Position numbers and translations under genes: made by a program. From the NCBI GenBank assembly GCA_045603085.1, contig JAZULL010000106.1, forward strand, positions 1 through 16,571: a stretch of DNA of 16,571 nucleotides. Direction: 5' to 3'. Of this stretch, positions 1-5,188 are shown one piece after another; the first letter of the stretch is position 1; each line of letters begins with the position of its first letter. Below the pieces are notes generated by a model. It made no database searches. It was not told the origin of the DNA and was given only the letters and a program-made list of their open reading frames with translations. This stretch comes from SVQP01 sp045603085 (GTDB taxonomy: Bacteria > Bacillota > Clostridia > Oscillospirales > CAG-272).

Positions 1-778
1 TAAGACCTACACTGATGAAGAGACCGGCCAGACCATTATCGCAGGTATGGGTGAGCTCCACCTTGAGATCATCGTTGACAGACTGCTGCGCGAGTTCAAG
101 GTAGAGGCAAACATCGGTAAGCCTCAGGTTGCATACAAGGAAACCATCCGCAAGAAGGTTGACCACGAATGCAAGTATAAGCGTCAGTCCGGTGGTTCCG
201 GTCAGTACGGTCACGTCAAGATCATCGTTGAGCCCAACGAGCCCGGTAAGGGTTACGAATTTGTCAACGCTACCGTTGGCGGTTCCATCCCGAAGGAATA
301 TATTCCCGCAGTTGATGCAGGTATCCAGGGCGCAATGCAGAGCGGTGTGCTCGCAGGCTACAGCGTAGTTGACGTAAAGGTCACCCTTTACGACGGTTCT
401 TACCACGAAGTCGACTCTTCCGAAATGGCGTTCAAGATTGCCGGTTCTATGGCATTCAAGGAAGCTATGCGTAAGGCAGATCCCGTGCTCACCGAGCCTA
501 TGATGAAGGTTGTTACCATCGTTCCCGAGGACTACATGGGTGAAGTTATCGGTGACTTCAACTCCCGTCGTGGTCAGATCACCACTATGGAAGCTCGCAC
601 CGGTGGCGTTGAGGAGATCATCGCTCACGTGCCGCTGTCCGAGATGTTCGGTTACGCGACCGACCTGCGTTCCAAGACTCAGGGTCGCGGTATCTACTCC
701 ATGGAGCCCAGCCACTTCGCTGAGGTACCCAAGTCCATTCAGGAAACCATTGTCAAGAGTCGCGCAAAGAACGACTGA
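1..778 (+). CDS. fusA: Elongation factor G, C-terminal part (5' end outside window)
   Basis: This is the last 258 codons of EF-G, the GTPase that moves tRNA and mRNA through the ribosome after peptide-bond formation. The reading frame is open from base 2, so the gene starts before the window; EF-G is usually about 690-700 residues. The visible part starts at the end of domain III (motif MGELHLEI, encoded from base 47) and holds domain IV (GQYGHVKI, GGSIPKEYIPAVDAG, the region reaching into the decoding centre) and domain V (PEDYMGEVIGDFNSRRG, then EMFGYATDLRSKTQGRG, both strongly conserved). The GTPase domain is not visible. It ends at TGA 776-778, 55 bases before tuf, with no terminator between, as in the usual str operon order. 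No oddities are seen. Identification is close to certain. Confidence 0.97.
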   Translation, partial: KTYTDEETGQTIIAGMGELHLEIIVDRLLREFKVEANIGKPQVAYKETIRKKVDHECKYKRQSGGSGQYGHVKIIVEPNEPGKGYEFVNATVGGSIPKEYIPAVDAGIQGAMQSGVLAGYSVVDVKVTLYDGSYHEVDSSEMAFKIAGSMAFKEAMRKADPVLTEPMMKVVTIVPEDYMGEVIGDFNSRRGQITTMEARTGGVEEIIAHVPLSEMFGYATDLRSKTQGRGIYSMEPSHFAEVPKSIQETIVKSRAKND

Positions 779-833
779 TTGACGTTAAAAAAACAAAAAT
801 TTAAAGAAAGAATATTTACGGAGGATTTTCAAA

Positions 834-2039
834 ATGGCAAAGCAAACATTTGAAAGAACCAAGCCCCACGTTAACATTGGTACCATCGGTCACGTTGACC
901 ACGGTAAGACCACTCTGACCGCTGCTATCACCAAGACTCTGTCTCTGGGCCAGGGCAACGTTGAGTTCATGGCATACGACCAGATCGACAACGCTCCCGA
1001 GGAAAGAGCAAGAGGTATCACAATCAACACCAGACACGTTGAGTACGAGACTGAGAACCGTCACTACGCTCACGTTGACTGCCCCGGCCACGCCGACTAC
1101 GTTAAGAACATGATCACCGGTGCTGCTCAGATGGACGGCGCTATCCTGGTTGTTGCAGGTACTGACGGTCCTCTCCAGCAGACCAGAGAGCACGTTCTGC
1201 TTGCTCGTCAGGTAGGCGTTCCCGCAATCGTAGTATTCATGAACAAGACCGACCTGGTTGACGACGATGAGCTGCTCGACCTGGTAGAGATGGAGATCCG
1301 TGATCTGCTGTCTCAGTACGAGTTCCCCGGCGACGACATTCCGATCGTTCGCGGCTCCGCTCGTGAGGCTCTGACTTCCACCAACAATGACACCTCCGCT
1401 CCCGAGTATGCTTGCATTCTCGAGCTGATGAACGAGGTTGACAACTATATTCCTACTCCCGAGCGTCAGTCTGACAAGCCCTTCCTGATGCCTGTTGAGG
1501 ACGTATTCTCCATCTCCGGCCGTGGTACTGTTGCTACCGGTAGAGTTGAGAGAGGTACCATCAAGGTTGGTGACGTTGTTGAGATCGTTGGTCTGTCCGA
1601 CGAGAGAACTTCCACCACCGTTACCGGTGTTGAGATGTTCCACAAGCTGCTGCCCCAGGCAGAGGCTGGTGACAACATTGGTGCTCTGCTCCGTGGCATT
1701 GCTAAGGACGGCATCGAAAGAGGTCAGGTTCTGGCTAAGCCCGGTTCCGTTAACCCCCACACCAAGTTCGTTGGCCACGTATACGTTCTGACCGAGAAGG
1801 AAGGCGGCCGTAAGAAGCCCTTCCTGGCTGGTTACAGACCTCAGTTCTACTTCAGAACTACCGACGTTACCGGTGTTATCAACCTGCCCGACGGCGTTGA
1901 GATGTGCCGCCCCGGTGACAACGTTGACATGACCGTTGAGCTGATCACCCCCATCGCTTGCGAAGAGGGTCTGCGTTTCGCTATCCGTGAGGGTGGTAGA
2001 ACCGTTGGTTCCGGCGTCGTTTCCGCTATCATCGACTAA
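834..2039 (+). CDS. tuf: Elongation factor Tu
   Basis: EF-Tu is the GTPase that carries aminoacyl-tRNA to the ribosomal A site. At 401 residues it has the normal length. GTP-binding motifs are all present: P-loop GHVDHGKT at residues 19-26, switch I ERARGITI, DCPGH at 82-86, NKTD at 137-140, and GSAREA in place of the usual GSALKA. Domains II and III follow, with FSISGRGTVATGRVERG and YRPQFYFRTTDVTG. The start is set by GGAGG at 820-824, ten bases before the ATG. It follows fusA and is closed by a strong terminator at 2068-2112. One deviation is seen: the normally conserved DGPMPQTREH reads DGPLQQTREH, with Gln115 in place of Pro. Codon use is biased towards C-ending codons, as expected of a highly expressed gene. 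Confidence 0.98.
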   Translation: MAKQTFERTKPHVNIGTIGHVDHGKTTLTAAITKTLSLGQGNVEFMAYDQIDNAPEERARGITINTRHVEYETENRHYAHVDCPGHADYVKNMITGAAQMDGAILVVAGTDGPLQQTREHVLLARQVGVPAIVVFMNKTDLVDDDELLDLVEMEIRDLLSQYEFPGDDIPIVRGSAREALTSTNNDTSAPEYACILELMNEVDNYIPTPERQSDKPFLMPVEDVFSISGRGTVATGRVERGTIKVGDVVEIVGLSDERTSTTVTGVEMFHKLLPQAEAGDNIGALLRGIAKDGIERGQVLAKPGSVNPHTKFVGHVYVLTEKEGGRKKPFLAGYRPQFYFRTTDVTGVINLPDGVEMCRPGDNVDMTVELITPIACEEGLRFAIREGGRTVGSGVVSAIID

Positions 2040-2067
2040 TTTACGCCATAATATTTGACGTAACTTC

Positions 2068-2112
2068 GGGGGATGGGATGAGCTTCATCCCATCCCCCAT
2101 ATTTTTATTTTT
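2068..2112 (+). terminator. Rho-independent terminator of tuf
   Basis: A perfect 14-bp inverted repeat (2068-2081 with 2085-2098, starting with five G and ending with five C) has a 3-base loop GCT at 2082-2084. It is followed by a T-rich run (2102-2106 and 2108-2112, broken by one A). It ends the fusA-tuf transcript. The T run is also the 5' strand of riboswitch helix P1, so the two elements overlap. Confidence 0.93.
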
Positions 2113-2264
2113 GAGAATTGGTGAAATTCCATACCGGCAGTGAATCCCAAAAGGGAAGAGTCTGCAAACTCTGCATAGCAGGGCCGATCGGGTGCAAGTC
2201 CCGAACCGACGGTGTGCACAAACGTGCGGCGCGCAAGCGCGAAAGTCCGGATGGGAAAGAATAA
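2105..2264 (+). promoter_or_regulatory. FMN riboswitch aptamer (RFN element)
   Basis: The RNA matches the conserved RFN core: GGTGAAATTCC at 2120-2130 (helix P2), then CCGGCAGT (P3), CTGC-ATA-GCAG (P4), GAT-CGGG-TGCAAGT-CCCG (P5), CCGAC, and AAGTCCGGATG near the 3' end. Helix P1 can form as 8 pairs, 2105-2112 with 2257-2264, one of them a G-U wobble. P6 is longer than the minimal form: it carries two small hairpins, GCAC-AAAC-GTGC and GCGC-GCAA-GCGC, the latter with a GNRA loop. It senses flavin mononucleotide and lies directly upstream of a riboflavin transporter gene, the classic context. No convincing promoter lies between the tuf hairpin and P1. Confidence 0.93.
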
Positions 2265-2320
2265 GAAAGCCTGCTTGCAGGCGAATTGTCCTTTCCCCCA
2301 CAATAAAAGGGGGATTTTTT
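2253..2320 (+). terminator. Riboswitch expression platform: antiterminator / terminator-RBS hairpin
   Basis: Two exclusive folds can be read. OFF: CCCCC 2295-2299 pairs with GGGGG 2309-2313 (plus T2294-A2314), followed by TTTTTT 2315-2320. This is a short terminator that also buries the only ribosome binding site of ribU. ON: GGGAAAG 2253-2259 pairs with CTTTCCC 2291-2297 and, after one mismatch, 2261-2264 with 2286-2289, enclosing a small hairpin at 2269-2282. The ON helix uses bases 2257-2264, which are the 3' strand of aptamer helix P1, so FMN binding should favour OFF. Base pairing is seen directly; the switching direction is inferred from known FMN riboswitches. Confidence 0.75.
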
Positions 2321-3037
2321 ATGAAAGAAAGAAACAAACTAAGTGCAAGAGATAAGCTCTTGCGTATGGTCATGATCGCGCTGTTTTGCGCGCTCGCGTA
2401 TGCGGCGATGCATCTGTTCCGCATTAAGGTGACCTTTTTGACCTTTGATATCAAGGATTGCATCATCACCATTGGTGGGTTGCTGTTTGGTCCGGTGGCC
2501 GCGGTGATTACCTCTGCCGTCGTGGCGGTGTTGGAATTCTTGTCGGTGAGCGACACCGGTGTGTACGGACTTTTGATGAATTTTCTCTCGTCCGCGACCT
2601 TTTCGTGTGTTGCCGCGCTGATCTATCGCATACGTCGTGATCTGTTCGGCGCTGTGGTCGGCCTTGTTTCCGCTGTATTCAGCGTGACGGCCGTCATGCT
2701 TCTGATGAATTTGTTCATCGTACCCTTGTATACCCCGGGAATGACCACCGAGGCTGTGCTCGGTATGCTTCCCAAATTACTTTTGCCTTTTAATCTGACC
2801 AAGGCGACTATGAATGCCGCTCTGGTTCTGATTCTATATAAACCTGTTTCCACAGCCATTCGTTATGCGCGCGTCAAGCTTCCGGGAGGAGGCGACAAGA
2901 CCGAGGTGCGCCGCGGTGACGTCCGCACAAACGTGCTGATCACGCTGGCAGGACTTTTGCTGGTCGCAGCATCGCTGATTCTGTTTTTTGTCCTGATGGG
3001 CGGACAGATCGATTGGTTTGTGAAGCTCGGAACTTAA
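2321..3037 (+). CDS. ribU: Riboflavin ECF transporter substrate-binding protein RibU
   Basis: This is a membrane protein of 238 residues, the substrate-specific S-component that binds riboflavin and works with the shared energising unit EcfA1-A2-T, whose genes are not in this window. Hydrophobic helices start near residue 13 (LLRMVMIALFCALAYAAM). Family features include FDIKDCIITIGGLLFGPVAAV in the first third and PFNLTKATMNAALVLILYK before the last core helix. The ATG at 2321 is chosen because GGGGG at 2309-2313 precedes it and the riboswitch ends there; longer upstream reading runs through the aptamer. An FMN riboswitch in front supports riboflavin rather than another vitamin. Odd: after a charged stretch (KTEVRRGDVR) there is an additional hydrophobic segment at about residues 201-228, beyond the usual six-helix core. 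The next gene starts 12 bases after the stop codon. Confidence 0.9.
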   Translation: MKERNKLSARDKLLRMVMIALFCALAYAAMHLFRIKVTFLTFDIKDCIITIGGLLFGPVAAVITSAVVAVLEFLSVSDTGVYGLLMNFLSSATFSCVAALIYRIRRDLFGAVVGLVSAVFSVTAVMLLMNLFIVPLYTPGMTTEAVLGMLPKLLLPFNLTKATMNAALVLILYKPVSTAIRYARVKLPGGGDKTEVRRGDVRTNVLITLAGLLLVAASLILFFVLMGGQIDWFVKLGT

Positions 3038-3049
3038 ATTGGAGATAAC

Positions 3050-3574
3050 ATGGAAGAAATCAAACAGTTGCTGATCGATTTTCTGATGAGCGGCGGTAAG
3101 GAGCTTGGCGTTGTGCTGTGCTCCATGGTGCCGGTCATTGAGCTGCGCGGTGCCATTCCGCTCGGCTGGTTTACCGACCCGCAAACCCCTTGGTGGCTGA
3201 CGTATCTGTTGGCTGTCGTGGGCAATATGATCCCCGTACCGTTTATTTTGTTGCTGATCCGCCGGGTGCTTGACCTGATGGAGAAAATGCCCATCAAATT
3301 CGTGCGCGCAGTTGCAGCATGGATCAGAAGAAAGGCCGAGAAGAACACCGAAAAGATTGAACGCTACGGATTTTGGGGCGTGTGCTTCTTTGTCGCCCTC
3401 CCGTTGCCTATGACCGGCGCATGGACAGGCTCTCTGGTCGCAGCCACCATCCGCATGAATTTCTGGAAAGCCATGCTTTCGGCATTGCTTGGCGTGATGA
3501 TTGCGGGCGTGATCGTGAGCTTGATCTGCTTTGGCATCAACAGCGGCATCGAGTGGCTGAGTATTTTGATTTGA
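3050..3574 (+). CDS. Small multi-pass membrane protein, COG2426 / small multidrug export family
   Basis: The product has 174 residues and about four hydrophobic segments. It carries the two signatures of the COG2426 (Sm_multidrug_ex) family: ELRGAIPLG near residues 27-35 and a Pro-rich re-entrant-like stretch ALPLPMTGAWTG near residues 115-126. A charged helix (RRKAEKNTEKIERYG) lies between them. The family name implies drug export, but the function is not established, and the motif pair recalls the DedA/VTT class of membrane proteins. GGAG at 3041-3044 sits five bases before the ATG. It starts 12 bases after ribU, so it is very likely translated from the same FMN-controlled message. That placement hints at a role near flavin transport, but this is inference only. 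The family call is firm; the function is open. Confidence 0.82.
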   Translation: MEEIKQLLIDFLMSGGKELGVVLCSMVPVIELRGAIPLGWFTDPQTPWWLTYLLAVVGNMIPVPFILLLIRRVLDLMEKMPIKFVRAVAAWIRRKAEKNTEKIERYGFWGVCFFVALPLPMTGAWTGSLVAATIRMNFWKAMLSALLGVMIAGVIVSLICFGINSGIEWLSILI

Positions 3575-3581
3575 TTATAAT
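3553..3581 (+). promoter_or_regulatory. Possible promoter for metK
   Basis: A perfect TATAAT lies at 3576-3581, just after the preceding stop codon. The -35 at the right distance is weak (GTGGCT, 3553-3558, spacer 17). A second A/T-rich box, TATAAA at 3591-3596, has TTGATT 19 bases before it. It could give metK a start independent of the riboswitch. There is no SAM riboswitch or T-box in the 36-base gap. Confidence 0.4.
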
Positions 3582-3610
3582 AAATTGTGATATAAAAAGA
3601 GGGAAAAGAC

Positions 3611-4792
3611 ATGAAAAAAGTACTGTTTACAAGTGAATCCGTAACCGAAGGACATCCCGATAAAATTTGTGACAAGATCTCTGACGCAGTTCTTGACAGC
3701 ATGCTGGCGGCAGACCCCATGGCTCGCGTTGCCTGCGAGACCTTTGTGACCACCGGCCTTGTGTGCGTCATGGGTGAGATCACCACCTCCGCATACGTTG
3801 ATATCCCCCACATTGTAAGAGAAACCGTGCGCGAGATCGGCTATGACCGTGCAAAGTATGGCTTTGACTGCGACAGCTGTGCCGTGATCAACTCGATCCA
3901 CGAGCAGAGCCCCGACATCGCTATGGGTGTTGACAAGTCTCTGGAGGCTAAGGAAGGCGTGGATACCGACGGTCTGGACACCGGTGCAGGTGACCAGGGT
4001 CTGATGTTCGGCTATGCATGCAACGAGACCGCAGAGCTCATGCCTCTGCCCATTTCTTTGGCTCATAAGATGGCCCTGCGTCTGACCGAGGTGCGCAAGA
4101 ACGGCACGCTGACCTATCTGCGCCCCGACGGCAAAACCCAGGTAACTGTCGAATATCACGACGACAAGCCCGTCCGTGTGGACGCGCTGGTCATTTCCAC
4201 CCAGCACAGCCCCGAGGCCACGGTTGCACAGATCCGCGAGGACATGATCAAGCACGTCATTGAGCCCATCGTGCCCGCACATCTGATTGACGAGAACACC
4301 AAGATCTACGTCAACCCCACCGGCAGATTCGTCATCGGCGGCCCTGCAGGTGATACGGGACTTACCGGCAGAAAGATCATCGTTGATACTTACGGCGGCT
4401 ATGCAAGACATGGCGGCGGTGCATTCTCGGGTAAGGACCCCACCAAGGTGGACCGTTCCGCATCCTATGCCGCAAGATACATTGCAAAGAACGTAGTAGC
4501 CGCAGGCTTGGCTGATAAGTGCGAGGTACAGGTTGCTTACGCGATCGGTGTTGCAAAGCCGGTGTCTGTCATGATCGACACCTTTGGCACTGCTAAGGTA
4601 GACGAGGAAAAGATCTCCGAGGCTGTTCTTCGCCACGTGGATCTGCGTCCTGCCGCTATCATCAAGCGTTTTGAGCTGCGCAGACCCATCTACTCTGCAC
4701 TTGCTGCTTACGGTCACATGGGCAGAGAGGACGTTGAAGCTCCTTGGGAGGCAAAGGATCTCGCTCCCGTACTGGCTGCAGAGCTTCTGTAA
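3611..4792 (+). CDS. metK: S-adenosylmethionine synthetase (methionine adenosyltransferase)
   Basis: This cytoplasmic enzyme makes S-adenosylmethionine from methionine and ATP, releasing phosphate and diphosphate. The 393 residues match the family length. Visible motifs are EGHPDKICD (residues 13-21, with catalytic His15 and metal-binding Asp17), the family signature GAGDQGLMFGYA from residue 125, and the P-loop-like GGGAFSGKD at 268-276. The C-terminal DLRPAAIIKRFELRRPIY is typical. GAGGG at 3599-3603 gives the start with a spacing of seven bases. The gap to the upstream membrane gene is only 36 bases. No SAM-sensing leader is present, so unlike many Clostridia this copy does not seem to be under SAM riboswitch control. 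It may head the run of genes through to the GNAT gene. Confidence 0.98.
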   Translation: MKKVLFTSESVTEGHPDKICDKISDAVLDSMLAADPMARVACETFVTTGLVCVMGEITTSAYVDIPHIVRETVREIGYDRAKYGFDCDSCAVINSIHEQSPDIAMGVDKSLEAKEGVDTDGLDTGAGDQGLMFGYACNETAELMPLPISLAHKMALRLTEVRKNGTLTYLRPDGKTQVTVEYHDDKPVRVDALVISTQHSPEATVAQIREDMIKHVIEPIVPAHLIDENTKIYVNPTGRFVIGGPAGDTGLTGRKIIVDTYGGYARHGGGAFSGKDPTKVDRSASYAARYIAKNVVAAGLADKCEVQVAYAIGVAKPVSVMIDTFGTAKVDEEKISEAVLRHVDLRPAAIIKRFELRRPIYSALAAYGHMGREDVEAPWEAKDLAPVLAAELL

Positions 4793-4804
4793 CAAAAAAC
4801 GATT

Positions 4805-4827
4805 CCCTCGCGTATACTGTGCGGGGG
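4805..4827 (+). promoter_or_regulatory. Hairpin covering the RBS of the small membrane gene
   Basis: CCCTCGC (4805-4811) can pair with GCGGGGG (4821-4827) in seven pairs, one of them G-U, around a nine-base loop. The 3' strand is the ribosome binding site of the gene starting at 4835. No T run follows, so it is not a terminator. It may lower translation of the small gene relative to metK; this is inferred. Confidence 0.4.
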
Positions 4828-4834
4828 TGATCAA

Positions 4835-5164
4835 ATGGATATTTTATATACCGTAATGGCAGTGACGGTGTCGCTGCTGTCGGTGCTCGGCTTGTGGTGT
4901 GCCGTCAAATTCCCGATAGAGGCGTTTTTCTCGTCGGGCAAGGTGGTGGCGGCTGTCGAGCTGAACAATGAAAAAGATGCGGAAATGCTTGACGTGCTGT
5001 TGCATGAAGCACATTCCGCATTTTTTCGTAAGGGGAACAGACGCACCGTGGTGCTGATCCGGCGGGATCTGTTACAGAGCGTGCTGGGAGAGGACGGCGA
5101 CGTGAGTATGGAGACGCTGGAGCTGCTGGCAAGGTACGGTGCGGAATACAGAATCATTGAGTGA
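4835..5164 (+). CDS. Small single-helix membrane protein of unknown function
   Basis: I do not recognise this gene. The product has 109 residues: an N-terminal hydrophobic helix of about 20 residues (ILYTVMAVTVSLLSVLGLW), then a soluble part with VVAAVELNNEKDAEMLDVLLHEA, a basic patch RKGNRRTVVLIRRDLL and a short acidic C-terminal half ending YGAEYRIIE. The pattern of beta strand, helix, beta strand, helix suggests a small alpha/beta domain held at the cytoplasmic face of the membrane. GGGGGTGA at 4823-4830 precedes the ATG, and the start is 42 bases after metK and 24 bases before recD2, so it is probably in the operon. Codon use looks like that of its neighbours, supporting a real gene. No catalytic motif is evident. 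Its position beside recD2 might mean a DNA-related role, but nothing in the sequence shows one. Confidence 0.72.
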   Translation: MDILYTVMAVTVSLLSVLGLWCAVKFPIEAFFSSGKVVAAVELNNEKDAEMLDVLLHEAHSAFFRKGNRRTVVLIRRDLLQSVLGEDGDVSMETLELLARYGAEYRIIE

Positions 5165-5188
5165 AACATCAAAGAAAGGAGACGGCAG

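Noticed and set aside
779..807. Separate promoter for tuf (TTGACG at 779-784)
   Set aside because: The best -10 at proper spacing (TAAAGA) is poor; co-transcription with fusA is more likely.
816..1778. Long minus-strand open frame opposite tuf
   Set aside because: It is a shadow of the biased tuf codons; no ribosome binding site and no recognisable protein.
2192..2320. Longer N-terminus for RibU
   Set aside because: It would translate the riboswitch itself; the ATG at 2321 follows the only good ribosome binding site.
3575..4834. Long minus-strand open frame opposite metK
   Set aside because: Antisense shadow of metK; the translated sequence resembles no family and covers a certain gene.
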